From Chionoecetes opilio (Eukaryota > Arthropoda > Malacostraca > Decapoda > Majidae), in assembly GCA_016584305.1 (NCBI GenBank), contig JACEEZ010018908.1, positions 653,434-717,433 on the forward strand: a DNA stretch of 64,000 nucleotides. Reading direction: 5' to 3'. Numbering within the stretch: position 1 is the stretch's first letter; each line of letters starts with the position of its first letter. Shown here one piece after another: positions 47,600-59,464 of the stretch. Position numbers and translations under genes: made by a program. A model generated the notes under the pieces. It did no database searches and was not told where the DNA came from. It saw only the letters and a program-made list of their open reading frames with translations.

Positions 47600-48660
47600 G
47601 TGCATGGTCAGTGCTGTGAGCAGCGCACGTCTCTCATACTGCAGAAGACTATTATTGACCGTATAAAGGCCTCAAAATTCTTTGCTGTTATACGTGATTG
47701 TACTCCAGATGTTAGTTATAAAGAGCAGTTGTCGGTAATAATGGACGAGGACTTCGCAGTCGTTTTCAGAGACACCGACTATTTTTTCCTGGCCTACAAT
47801 AGGTGCTTTTTCTAATGGAGATAGTTATATTTTGCGCAAACCCATAAAGAAAAAAAAAATCATTACCGAATTTTATGGTACCGTTTCCAGTAAAAACACT
47901 GTACCTCCATCAGAAAAAGCACTAAAACTTGTCCGGGGAAAATTAGTCCGGGTCTTGTAGGTTTTAATGAAACTTAACCTAACCTTAAAGGTTTTAATGA
48001 AACCTAACCTAACCTTAAAGGTTTTAATGAAACCTAACCTAACCTTAAAAGGTTTTAATGAAACCTAACCTAACCTTAAAGGTTTTGATGAAACCTAACC
48101 TAACCTAAGTTCCTTATAGGTTTTAATGAAACCTAACCTAACCTTAAAGGTTTTAATGAAACCTAACCTAACCTTAAAGGTTTTAATGAAACCTAACCTA
48201 ACCTTAAAGGTTTTAATGAAACCTAACCAAGCCTTAAAGGTTTTAATGAAACCTAACCTAAACCTTAACCACAAAGTATACCTAACCTAACATTATAGGT
48301 TTCATTAAAACCTGTAAGGTTAGGTTAGGTTTCATTAAAACCTATAAGACCCTGACTAATTTCTCACGGACAAGTTTTAGTGCTTTTTCTGATGGAGATA
48401 GTGTTTTTAATGGAAACAGCGACCATAAAATTCGGTGGATTTATTTCAATTTTTTTTTTTTTTAAACTGGGTTTGCGCAAAATATAACTATCTCCATTAG
48501 AAAAATGACCTATTGTAGGCCAAGAAAAAATAGTCGGTGTCTCTGAAAACGACCGCGAAGTCCTCGTCCATTATAACCCAGTTGTCTAACAATTAGATAT
48601 GTGCCTGATGGCTCCACAGTTCCTGTTGGAATATATGAGCATTTTATTGAATTAATCGAG
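47600..48660 (+). pseudogene. hAT-like (DUF4371/ZMYM-type) transposase fragment split by a foldback element
   Basis: Before the insertion the frame reads TIIDRIKASKFFAVIRDCTP then DVSYKEQLS; after it RYVPDGSTVPVGIYEHFIEL. Together they resemble the 'A-YFS-..DSTPD-SH-DQLS-I-RYV' region of DUF4371 proteins related to hAT transposases. A one-base frame change at the join and missing flanks show it is a dead copy. Confidence 0.6.
47734..48578. mobile_element. Foldback element (GGTWATAATGGA family), 845 bp
   Basis: Termini GGTAATAATGGACGAG and its inverted partner; 8-bp duplication CAGTTGTC at 47726-47733 and 48579-48586. The core is a tandem array of AAGGTTTTAATGAAACCTAA units with AACCT words, about ten units. 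Confidence 0.87.
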
Positions 48661-49380
48661 GTGAAGTAAAGTACTTTGTATTGTTGGCATTGTAAAGTAG
48701 GGGACACGTAGGGACTTTTCGTTTCTGTAGGGCTATTCAGACCACAAATGAGTGTGAGAGTTGGCAACACTGCCGTGGTGACCGTGATGACGTCACATGT
48801 AAACACCATCGGGAGGGGCGACAGACAAGGAGCTGCTCAAAATCTCTATTGTTTGTGAGTACCAGTACCATGTGTAGCCCTTTGTACTTCTAACTGATGA
48901 CATGAAGGCAATTTCTCTTTGGTGAAGGTGACAGAAAACAGACGGAGGCACGGTGGGGTTCAAAAATTACCTATCAGTCATGGCCTCAGATAAAGGGGTG
49001 GGAAGGGGGGTACTTTGGTAGGCTGCGGGATACGGGTCTAGTATTTGTCTTGTATTTTATGTTACATTTTGTTTGTTTGGATTGAACTATAACACTTGCC
49101 AAGTTTGTATATTACACTGTACACTGTGAATGCGTTTTTCATGTCATTGACGTGTTTGATGGGGGAAGATGTTGAAGGCATCCTGAACCGCGAAATTTAA
49201 ACTCTGAAACTTGTTCATCCTTTCTTCTGGCACAAGATGAACCCACAGGAAAAGTTGAGGAGGGATGGAGAAAGGAAAGCGAGAAAGGTTTTGATTGATC
49301 ATTTATGTTTACTTAAGACGGTAAATTTTCGTTATCGAACATCATTTTTTGAGAACTAAACTGTCTATAAAGTATAAGGC
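48660..49380. other. Gene-free stretch
   Basis: No exon or recognisable repeat; includes CGTGATGACGTCACATG near 48785, a CRE-like site. Confidence 0.35.
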
Positions 49381-49384
49381 TCAT

Positions 49385-49985
49385 AAGTTTCTGTTCTGGG
49401 ACAATTCTTGTTCCTTGCCTTCGTCAGTGACATAGATGCAGACGTAAAGCACTCCGTCACACCATCCTTCGCTGATGACACAATATTAGCAAGGGCAGTG
49501 AGGTCATAATACATTTTTAAGATTTTTGGAGGGACTGGTACCTAATGTTAGCAAAGTGGTAAACCCAGACAGAGCTTGATGAAAATCCTACTACATCAAA
49601 GAGCCTGAAGCTAACTACCAAAGCTTACAAACATCTGATAGAAGTTTTTAAGTGGATAAAGGGATTTAATAAAGGAGAGGTAGGAAAAGTTCTTACGGCT
49701 ATTAACCAGGGTAGAACAAGAAGTAATGGATTCAAGCTGGAAAAGCGTAGATTTAAAAAAGAAATAGGGAAAAACTGGTTCACAAATAGGGTGGTAAATG
49801 ATTGGAATGGACTCAGTAGACAGGTAGTTAGTGCGGAGTCATTAGAGAGCTTTAAAGGGAGGCTAGATAAATTCATGGATGGGGATGAAAGGTGGATGTA
49901 GGTAGTGTTAAGTAACAGGAACTACCTCGTGTAGGTCTCACGGCCTCTTGTAGCTTCCTTATTTTCTTATGTTCTTATGTTCATT
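49385..49985 (+). pseudogene. LINE fragment: RT core motif plus C-terminal tail
   Basis: FLFLAFVSDIDADVKHSVTP then SFADDTILARAV holds the F/YADD catalytic motif of RT. After a deleted or scrambled stretch the tail from 49637 matches the copies at 18.7 and 41.9 kb. Confidence 0.72.
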
Positions 49986-50184
49986 GAGGGCCAGCAGTTT
50001 TAGCAGGCCAGGCCAAAACAGTAGCACTCTTCCTTCATGCGCAAGAGATATGTCAGCCTGCAGTGTGCAAGTCTTCAAGTGACACCGGGATAACTTCCTG
50101 CAGGAGATTGAAGATACACCTCCTCTGCCTTCTTGCCATACTCAGCCCTACTATAACAAGCTAGAGTACCTCATTGCCTCGTAT

Positions 50185-50569
50185 TTAACCCCTTCACGCC
50201 CAAATCTTTCCTTTGCTATATAAAATCGTCCGTTGTTAGCCATAAAATTACGAAAAGTAACTAAATACACCAAATTAGTTAGTCGAGAAGGATACTAAAC
50301 AGGTTATATCTATAAAATATTGCTTATATTAATTAAAATCGTCTAATGGTACAATACAGGGAGGTCCCGAAGATACGAGCAGTTAGGTTTCACTTGGCAT
50401 ACTCGTAAAGCGAAATCTCGTATAACGAAACACATAACTAATGGTAAAATATAGGTTTGGTTCCAGGACCCCATCAATAAAAAAGAAAAAAAAAGACATG
50501 TTTTTCAAGCTAAAATAAACTAGTACCTAAATTACAATGGAAATTACTCTCTGGGCGTCAAGGGGTTAA
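50185..50569 (+). mobile_element. TTAA MITE copy 17, split by another repeat
   Basis: The consensus is interrupted at 50353-50522 and resumes with CTAAATTACAATGG. GTAC flanks the insertion on both sides. Confidence 0.77.
50353..50522. mobile_element. Unclassified 170-bp insertion in TTAA MITE copy 17
   Basis: Starts AATACAGGGAGGTCCCGAAG and ends AAGCTAAAATAAACTA, with GTAC at each border. No clear inverted ends. The left part resembles one end of a Tc1/mariner-type MITE. Confidence 0.5.
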
Positions 50570-50832
50570 GGCAAATTGGAGGACACAGTGGTAGTTTCTA
50601 TAGCTGAGGTAGAGTGACCGAAATCTTAACAAGGTATCACTAAGGTTGAGGTAGGGTAGGTTAGGGTAAGGTAAGATAGAGGACAAAAGCTGAATGCAAG
50701 GATTGTTAGAGTTGTAGCACTTATTTGGCCTATTGCCAGCCCGAACCTTCTTGGATTACCGTGTGGCTAATGGACAACCAATCTTGATTTTTCAGTCCCA
50801 GTTGAGTGAGAAGTGTGTGTTTGTATGCCAGC

Positions 50833-53800
50833 ATGGCCAGCTTGGACTTGGACCCAATGTTCCGCCGAGGCTTGCGGCTTCTCCACTCCAGGAACCGGGA
50901 TTCTATAGAACAGCTCAAGGCCATTGTGGATGAGGCAGTGAGGCAGAGGCAGGGCAAGACCATTCCCCCCATGAGTAAGGTGAGCACAGCTGTAGGTTGA
51001 TTGAAGGCTTTTAGGATGGGAGATGTGTAACACGGTCAGGCTTACATTCCCCTTCCCCTAACCTACTTGAACAAATGGTTACTACTTGTCTATCTGTCTA
51101 TCTGTGCTGCATAGTCCGTCAGCACCAACTTCAGCTATATGGGCATGTGGCACGCTACCCTGAAACCGATCCTTCCCATCGGGTTATATCTGTAAGAGAC
51201 AATCCGGCGTGGAGGAGGAGGCACACTGTATAGGTAGACTGACGAGGCCTCTCTCCCTCAGGATCCCTTCAATCTGCGGCGAGAATCTCCAATCCCGAGG
51301 TCCAAGCCAGGAAGTCCCATTCCAGTCTCTTTCTCTAAGAGAGAGGAATTCAAGAAAGATATGGAAAGGAAGGTAGGTGGAGATGTACTTGTTCGAGTCA
51401 CTCTGTTTTCACTTGTCCATGATCATAATTAGTTTTATGGGTTGAACTACTCTGTAAAGCGATTCTTGAATTATGGCAAGGTGAAAAATGTAACTTGTAT
51501 GGTTCATTATTTTATCTTGTTGTAGAATGCAAGATTTGATCAAGGAAGGAAAAGATATGCACTATACGTATGAATGCAATGTATGTATGTATATGTATTG
51601 TAATGATGAATCGGATGGTAAAGAGACCCATAGTGACCTGTGTACGAGCAGTCTCATCTCACACAGATTCGGGATGATGACATGCTGATGCCCAAGAGGC
51701 CTCGACTGGATTCACCAAGTGCATTCAAATCCCACACGCCCTCACCTACACCCAGCTTAAAGTCTGAAAGTTCGTCCCGCAGCCGCAAGTCTGACGAGAG
51801 TGACTCGGACACGGATGTCCAGGGCCTGGCGGAGATCATGGACGAGATCAACTGCACTGTATGCAAGTGAGTGATTTTAACCCCTTCACATCCAGATCTT
51901 TCCTTTCCTATATAAAATCGTCTGTTGTAAGCCATAAAATTACGAAAAAGTAACTTAGTATACCAAACTAGCTAGTGGACAAGGGTACTAAACAGGTCAT
52001 ATCTATAAAATATTGCTTATGCTCATTAAAATCGTCTAATGGTGGTTATATTACAATGAAAATTACGTTATGGGCCTCAAGGGGTTAAAACATATTTTGA
52101 ATGACTTTTATTGTCATCTCTCAGGGCTGTCATTGAGCTTATTGTACAAGATTTCACGACTGCGTTTTCTTTGTATTCGCATAGTAGCATGCCCTTATAT
52201 CTTACTTTTGTTCATTTGGCCTCTTGCCATAACTAAGTCTGTGGGGAATGATAATCATGTATGTGTTATGAAGCAAAGATGTGAGTGGAATCTGAATACA
52301 GACCCAAACGCTACACTGCTAATCTTAGTCACCACTTTAGTTTCCTGTGGTTGCGGTGTTGCTTTACCTCATCACTTCTGATATTTTAGCATTGAACACC
52401 CTCAAGGGTTGGTCATAGCCATGTTGCACTCAGCACACTCGTCTGCAATTGTACACCATCATCATCATTATCATTATAGTCGGACATCATTATAGCATTA
52501 TAGTCGCTTGAACTGGCAGTCTGGGTGGAGTCGCCTGAGACCTCCAATAGTATATACGTATATTCATAGACCACTGTAAATCGGAAAAAGTGCGTCTTAT
52601 AAGCTGTAAAATACGGTATGCTGTCTCATAACCCGATCTCTCTATTTGTGCAGGAGCTTTGACGTGTCCCCGCGTAATCGGCTGGTGGAGTGCCAGGAGT
52701 GCCACGCCCTGTACCACCAGGAGTGCCACAAACCACCCGTCACGGACCAGGATGTCAATGACCCGCGGCTTGTGTGGTATTGTGCTAAATGTGCCAAGAC
52801 TCTCAAGAAACAGGTACTAATGATTTGACTCTTAAATCTCTTACAAACATCTTCTCTATCCACTTTCTTCAATCCCTTCAGGACTCTATAGACTGCAATT
52901 ATATCTCCTCTTTCTCGTCTTTCCTGAAGTTTACTCAGATTTAATCTCCTAAGTGCATCCTCATATGGCTGGTCTCTTGAGCTTAGTGCCATCTTGGTTG
53001 CTGCTCTTTGTATTACTTTTAATCTTCTGTCTTTTTTGGTGTGCGATGATAGATTATTGCAACGTATTCTAACTTTGAGTAAATCAACGATGCGATCTAT
53101 TCCTTCACCATTTCTTCATCTAAGTATATGAACGCTACTCTTGTGTATCTTGCTCGCTTATATGTTTCCCCAGTAATACAGTTCATGTGTTTCTCTGGTG
53201 TTGAATTACCCATAATGATTATTGCCAGATCTTTTCATAGGTTGGTTACTTTTATGCACTCATTTCTCATTGAATGCCTTGTTATTCTGCACATTTCAAG
53301 AAAATTAATTGTCTAACAGCTCATTTTGAAATTACTTTATTAATGCTTCATGTTGTCATCTTATTAATAAAAGATTACCACTGATTCACTAAAATTTTCT
53401 GCAGCTTTTAACATTTCCTATTTGTGTCCAGGCTTCTGTTGTGAGTTCATCGAGTGGTGGCAGCTTGAGTGGACCTCGAGGAGTAGGCGGGGGAGGTCTG
53501 CCGGGCCTCGGGGGCGGCAACAAGGCGCCACACACCCGCCCTGCCCCCTCACCCACCAAGAACCTCAATCTCCCCCGCCCCTCACCCTTCTTAAACCTGT
53601 CATCTGCAACAGGGAGAAGCTTAGGTAAGGGAAGGATGAGGAAGGGAAATTTTAGATATTAACCCCTTCACGCCCAGATCTTTCCTTTGCTATAAAAAAA
53701 TGTATATTGTTAGCCATAAAATAATGAAAAGTAACAATATACCAAATTAGCTAGTCGACAAGGATACTAAACAGGTCATATCTATAAAAACATTGCTTAT

Positions 53801-55289
53801 ATTCATTAAAAATCATCTAATGGTGGTCAAATTACAATTGAAATTACGTTCTGGGTCTCAAGGGGTTAAGATGCTTTGAAAATTGATAATGAAAACATCC
53901 TATCATGAGGATAGTCACCCTTGTGTTGTATTACTGCATTCTTATCAAAGCTGTTATGTGAATGTGTAGTTATTTATGAGGTCTCATCAGCATGTCACGC
54001 CCAGCCTGTAGATGGGTTTCCTTCCGGTCATGAGTTATGAGTCTCAGAACAAATTTTGCTAACATATAGAGGATATAGTGGGGGAGTATTTGTTTGGAGA
54101 GGGGAATGTGGAAGAAACAAAAAGAACAATCAACAGTTTTTGGATGACCAGAGAAAATAAGAAGAAAGAAAAAGAAAGAAACTAATAAGATAGAATAAGA
54201 GAAGAAAACTAATTAAAGACCCAGACAGCAAGAAGAAACACGTCAGGGAGTGCCGTTAAAAAAGGCCTGACTCCCGACCAACAACTGAACTGAACTAACA
54301 CAATGCATGCAAAGATTGTCAGTCAATTAATTGCAACCAGACAAAATTCCCACTTCACTCACAGTCTACCTTATTGTTATTCCACGATCTTCCCTCACCA
54401 TCTGCCACACTTTCTTGATTGTTTCCGAATGTGTGCCGGTAGAGGCTCTGTCAGAACGTTTGTCACTCAACAAATGTTTGGCCATCCTTGAAATGATAAT
54501 ACCACTCTTTACCTAATCTGCTAAACACTCATAAATTCATCATCAAAAGCCCTCATTATCTTTACAATTGGATGGGATCACATCATAGCTACTTCAGAAA
54601 GGAGGAGACTGTTGTGAAGTGGTAGTGTTAGCTTAGGGCAAGGAACCTAGAGGCTGGCAGGAGGCATGAATTGTGCCTTTAATGCCTCAAGAATGTTAGC
54701 TTCTTGTGTGTCTTTTCAGCTTTTCAGTGGAGTCTTTTCACCCAGAAAAGAAAACAGGCTGGAAATCCCTGGAAGTAGAGATCACTATTGCTCGGCCTTT
54801 CCTTCATGTTTGATCATAGTCTATTTTTTTTAACAAGGCAAAAATTCCATGTTATCTTACGGTCTCATGCTTAAAATTATGCCTATGTTTACCTGATAAT
54901 ATGTTTAACTATGATGAAATACAGCTGAAAATTTAGAAGAAGCGTAGTATTCCCTTCTCCTGTATTCTCCTGGCATCTAATATCAGTCAGTAAGCAGCAA
55001 GGGGTCAGGATTTTTTGCCTCGTTAAAAAAATGGACTAGAGTGTTACATTGATATCTAACATCGGGTGGAAGTAGTCTGTACAGTAAAACCTTTCTTCCA
55101 GGCTCCGGTAATAGCAGCAGCAGTAGCAACGGGAGCAGCAAGCAGTCCCTTTCCTCGTCATCATCTGGATCAGGATCTTCATTAAGCAAGACTTCTGTGC
55201 CATCTAATTCATTGAAATCTGCTGAGAGAAGGATGCATATGATGAAGAAGAAGGCAGCTGCAAAAATGGCAGAAAAGAGAAAGCTTTAG
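50833..55289 (+). CDS. INTS12: Integrator complex subunit 12 (PHD finger protein)
   Basis: Six exons: 50833-50979 ([20 protein letters not shown], the conserved INTS12 N-terminus that binds INTS1), 51262-51372, 51667-51866, 52654-52813, 53432-53624 and 55102-55289. All junctions fit, with codons split at exon 3/4 (AA|G) and 5/6 (G|GC). Total 999 bases, 332 residues, shorter than vertebrate INTS12 (about 460) mainly in the C-terminal linker. The PHD finger is C4HC3: C149/C152, C166/C169, H174/C177, C196/C199 (CTVC, CQEC, H-x2-C, CAKC). It is preceded by a Ser-rich acidic stretch and followed by a Gly/Pro/Ser-rich region and a basic tail ([20 protein letters not shown]). Integrator cleaves snRNA precursors and attenuates paused transcription in the nucleus. 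A 5'UTR exon probably begins at 50796 after a TTTTTCAG acceptor. TTAA MITEs lie in introns 3 and 5, LINE pieces in introns 1 and 4. Confidence 0.95.
51105..51250 (+). pseudogene. LINE RT C-terminal fragment in INTS12 intron 1
   Basis: [20 protein letters not shown] followed by [13 protein letters not shown], the 'YGHVAR..D..HR' motif of LINE ORF2 ends. Ends 10 bases before exon 2. Confidence 0.65.
51877..52088 (+). mobile_element. TTAA MITE copy 18
   Basis: In INTS12 intron 3, only 10 bases after the exon 3 donor. Confidence 0.8.
52820..53060 (-). pseudogene. LINE RT C-terminal fragment in INTS12 intron 4
   Basis: Minus strand reads [20 protein letters not shown] then [18 protein letters not shown] and DREDV, typical of decapod LINE ORF2. 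Begins just after the exon 4 donor. Confidence 0.68.
53659..53869 (+). mobile_element. TTAA MITE copy 19
   Basis: In INTS12 intron 5, 34 bases after the exon 5 donor. Confidence 0.8.
53870..54816 (+). other. INTS12 intron 5, non-repeat part
   Basis: No exon seen; AGAAAGAAAAAGAAAGAAAC-type purine run near 54.17 kb. Confidence 0.4.
54817..55038 (+). mobile_element. TAGTCTATTTTTTTAACRAGG MITE copy 4
   Basis: In INTS12 intron 5, ending 63 bases before exon 6. Confidence 0.8.
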
Positions 55290-55689
55290 AACACTTGGTG
55301 CTTTCTCAGAGAGGAATCTTGTGTTTGGTACCAGCGCCAGTAGTGTCTCCAAAGAATATGGCACTTTGGTTTTCCTGTTTTATGATCATGATGCAGGAAA
55401 TATTATATGTCCGATGTTTTCCTGCTTCTGTATTCTTAGTATCCAAATTTAGCAGAGATCCTGAGTAGTAGTGAAAACAGTTGAATATTAATTTAAACCT
55501 GCAGAAACGGCCGAGCTCCTGAGGATGCAGAAAAGTGACACCCTATTGTAGGATTGTACATTCCACCCAATAGAGTTGCTATACTTATCACTTTCCCCGG
55601 AAGTTATGCTTTCGTTTGAAGTATGTTTTTTTTGTTTATTTTGTAAATCATGTTATCGTGCAACATTCTGCCTGTGTGTGTGTGTGTGT
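55290..55689 (+). other. INTS12 3'UTR region
   Basis: Follows the stop at 55287-55289; no ORF. No AATAAA before the SINE, so the poly(A) site is unresolved. Confidence 0.4.
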
Positions 55690-55979
55690 ATTCATCTAGT
55701 TGTATTTTACAGGGCCAGAGCAATGCTCGTGTGGCCCTGTCTCCATATCAACACATTTTTTTTTTTTTATCATTCATCCTTATTGCTTTGTGTTGGCCGA
55801 AGCCAGCACCCCGGAGAGCAGGTCACAAACCCCAGCTAACACCCGGTACCCATTCACTGCTGGGTGGACAGGGGCTCGGGTTTTAAGGAAACAACCCATC
55901 TGTTTCCGCTCTGCCCGGGGATCGAACCCGGGACTTCTCGGTTGTGAACCGAGTGTGCTTCCCCTACACCATGAAGTAC

Positions 55980-55980
<1 letters not shown>
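55690..55980 (-). mobile_element. tRNA-Val-derived SINE
   Basis: The minus strand at 55980-55908 is tRNA-like: GGTGTAGGGGAAGCACA, an anticodon stem CTCGG/CCGAG with loop TTCACAA (anticodon CAC, valine), then a T arm with CCGGGTTCGATCCCCGG. The body continues leftward to a (CA)n tail with TACAACTAGATGAATAC. It abuts a long (GT)n run at 55981-56064. Confidence 0.72.

Positions 55981-56064
<84 letters not shown>
55981..56064. repeat. (GT)n microsatellite
   Basis: Uninterrupted GT run of about 80 bases. Confidence 0.95.
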
Positions 56065-56066
<2 letters not shown>

Positions 56067-56859
56067 CAATAATGACTACAATGAATATTTCTAGGATTTA
56101 TCAAAAAATTCTGAATAATTTACTCTGAATAATATTTACTGCAACATGAATTGAAAAGGTCCAGTTGGTATGTAATTCACACTTTGATACATATTAAAAT
56201 CAATAATTAATACCACAGAATGTAGTACAATAACATGTATAATTTTGTAATAGTGGCAGTACCAACATTTCTTCATGCTTTGTTCCTGAAGGGGAGATTT
56301 TTATGCTCCTTGGATAGATACACATTTTGTCATCTGAATGAATATATGATGAAGTAAAACTGTAAATACCATGAACTAAACACTTAGGAGGTATGTAGGA
56401 GTTTTATGGGTGTGTTTTGCTGTATTGGAGCAAAGCCGGTGATTATTGTATGCCCATCAAAGCAAAGCAAGATACTGTATAGTAATTTATTGTTTTAAAT
56501 CATAACAAGAGAAAGCATTTGTTTGATTTATTACTTTATCCATAAGTTCAGAAGGGCTTGGACACAAAGCTCTAATGTAGGTGGTCATTGTAGTTTACTT
56601 TTCATAATAGGGTGAACATTTTCTGCTTCCAAGTTTTTCCACAGTAGCTATAGTGATGGTCCAAACTGACTCAGCACATCTGACTATAATACATGGATAT
56701 ACTAATAAATAAATACATGACTATAATACATATAGGCTATATATTATAATGCATGAGTTCCGAATTGCGGTTTATTGCCGGGAATTTGTCCAGGACGTCT
56801 GCCCATAATACCTAGTTCACTCAACTGTAAATGGGTACCGATCAGGGATAACTTGTTGA
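56065..56859. other. Gene-free stretch
   Basis: AT-rich; AATAAATAAATAC near 56706. Nothing else recognised. Confidence 0.4.
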
Positions 56860-57072
56860 TTAACCCCTTCACACCCAGATCTTTCCTTGGCTATAAGAAA
56901 TCATATGTTGTCAAACCATAAAATTTCTAAAAGTAACTGAATATACCAAATTAGCTAGTGGATAAGGATACTAAACAGGTCATATCTATAAAATATTGGT
57001 TATATTCACAAAAAATCGTCTTATGGCAGCCAAATTACAATGGAAATTACGTTCTGGGCCTCAAGGGGTTAA
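56860..57072 (+). mobile_element. TTAA MITE copy 20
   Basis: Complete, downstream of INTS12; a reversed LINE tail follows about 90 bases later. Confidence 0.8.
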
Positions 57073-57159
57073 GTAAGGTTAGAGGAGTGGAGAGAGGAGC
57101 TGGCCACCCTACTACAGAAGAGAAGAGGTGGGGGGAGATCCTCCGCAAACCAGGACGCA

Positions 57160-57460
57160 TTTTAAAGAACAAGAAAATAAGGAAGCTACAAGAAGTCGTG
57201 AGACCTACACCTGGTAGTTCCTGTTACTTAATTAATACTATCTACATCCACCTTTCATCCCCATCCATGAAATTGTCTAGCCTCCTTTGAAAACTCCCTA
57301 ATGACTCCACACTAACTACCTGACGACTGAGTCCATTCCAATCAATTACCACCCTATTTGTGAACAAGTTTTTCCCTATTTCTTTTTTAAATCGCAGTTC
57401 CAGTTTGAATCCGTTACTTCTGGTGATTACTAGCCGTAAGAACTTTTCCTACATCTCCTT
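57160..57460 (-). pseudogene. LINE 3' tail
   Basis: Complement of the same tail: AATAAGGAAGCTACAAGAAG, ACCACCCTATTTGTGAACAA and the GNSF-type codons. Confidence 0.65.
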
Positions 57461-57540
57461 TAAAGAAAGTTTGCCGGATTGTTTGATAACTATTTTGTGC
57501 GTAGTCAGAAATGCAATATTGATTCAGGTAGGATGCAACT

Positions 57541-58360
57541 GACACTCAACTGTATTTTACCAGATACGAAATCATGTAAAATATATATTCAAGTAAAAGC
57601 AGAATAGCGTCACATAGGGTGGACAGGCTGACCAATGTGATGTCAGCAATCACCACCAACACACCACCACAACCCCAGTGCTACGTACGGAACACCCTGA
57701 CGCCGTGACGTGGACTGACAGACTGACGCAACACTGCACATCCATTGTCCAAACACTTGCGTACATATGTAACAAATAATGATAGTCTGCAGTATGAAAC
57801 ATAATTGAAATAAATTAACAGGAGTATCAGTTGGCAATTACAATGTGTAGCGCGCAGGCGTGAGACATTACCAACCCATTCACGCTCATACCGACAGCTT
57901 AAGATTTTTCGGTATTTATTTTTTACTGTGGCTAAGCTTTTAGAAGTTTTCCAATACAAGTCCACGTATATATATTTCTTTAAGTTTTGTATTTTAATTC
58001 CTAATCTGGTGTTCTTTGATCGAATCTGTACGTTTCTTGGCAACTCTTCACAGCTTCTCATAAATTTTAGGATGGCAACACTGGCGAGGGAGGCTGCGGC
58101 GTGTGGTGACTGGTGGCGTCCCGCTAATTGCACATCGTTGTGTAGTGATATTTGGTGACCACGAAGGCTTGCTTTGATACCACCACTCAAGCCGAAGGAG
58201 TGCAGACAGGCTGGATAACGTGAATACCCAACCCGGAAGCTGAGGACTGGCCCGGCTGTCAGAAAGGTAATAGAGTGAATGCTAAACAACCGTGATAGTG
58301 TGTGGCTGCGCATGTGCAACCACTGCCGCGCCACCCCGGTTATGCAAGCAGTGTGGAGTG
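57541..58360. other. Gene-free stretch
   Basis: A 217-codon ORF on the minus strand lacks family features and crosses ordinary AT-rich sequence. No splice-supported exon. Confidence 0.4.
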
Positions 58361-58369
58361 ACGCGTTTA

Positions 58370-58735
58370 CTTGTCCTGTAACCTGACTGTCCTGTAACCT
58401 GACTTGTCTTGTAACCTGTCTCTTGTCCTGACTTGTATCTGTATTGTCTCTGTCCTGACTTGTATCTCTCTTGTATCTGACTTGTTCTGTAACCTGACTT
58501 GTCCTGTAACCTGTCTCTTGTCCTGACTTGTATCTGTATTGTCTCTGTCCTGACTTGTATCTCTCTTGTATCCTGACTTGTCCTGTAACCTGAATTGTGC
58601 TGTAACCTGACTTGTCCTGTAACCTGTCTCTTGTCCTGACTTGTATCTGTATTGTCTCTGTCCTGACTTGTATCTCTCTTGTATCCTGACTTGTCCTGTA
58701 ACCTGACTTGTGCTGTAACCTTGACGCGTTTACTT
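58370..58735. repeat. About 110-bp tandem repeat with subrepeats, three copies
   Basis: Built from TTGTCCTGTAACCTGACTTG and TTGTATCTGTATTGTCTCTG subunits. Confidence 0.9.
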
Positions 58736-59276
58736 TGTTCTGACATGTCGTGAGGGGTCCAACTTATTTGTGTCAGGTATGTTTTATAGTTGTGCCGTCA
58801 TACAGTAGGTGTTCAAGTTCATTCTTATTTGTTATGTAAGTTAGGGTAAGTTTTTATCTGCGGCCTCTTTTGCAAATCTAGGCCCTATTGGTGTGTAGTA
58901 TGATAATGTCATCACTAGAAACTTTTCCTTATACCAAATCAATCTGAAATGAATACTTACCTAGGTATCGGTGGGGGTTGGGTAATATACAGTTAGAAGC
59001 AAAGTGGAGAAGGTTAAGGCGAATATACCCCGATATTCTCGTATTTTCAGGAATAACACAACGAAAGAGATTGTTACCTCCGACATAACAATTTGGCATA
59101 AAAACTAAAAGGACAGGTTTAGTTTATATTGAGTTCACTGGCTCGAACAACATATTTTGTTTAAAATGTGCTGTATTGTTACTTGTATTGTTCAATGAAA
59201 TTACCGGAAATCCAGAAAATTTACAGTAGGAATTTTAATATGGGTTATAATTAGGCGATCAGCCTGGGGGGTTGGT
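58736..59276. other. Gene-free stretch left of the 2A element
   Basis: No exon with a start codon feeding the 59463 acceptor could be identified with confidence. Confidence 0.35.
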
Positions 59277-59464
59277 CGGTATCAAATTAGGGCGAGAATG
59301 CTAATAGTGTTTTTTGGGAAGGTATAAATGCCTAGAGTTAGAAAACATGTGATAGCATTGTGGCAGTGGCAGCTTTATGGGAGTTATCCCCCTTTTCCAA
59401 ACTGTATATTATATAATTATATAAATATACATACATATAATTTAAAAAAAAATTCTTTTTCAGG

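Noticed and set aside
47900..48340. An internal telomere
   Set aside because: The AACCT words are inside a foldback element with target duplications, so they are part of a transposon.
57681..58334. 217-codon minus-strand ORF
   Set aside because: No recognisable domain, unusual composition, crosses low-complexity flanks; probably chance.
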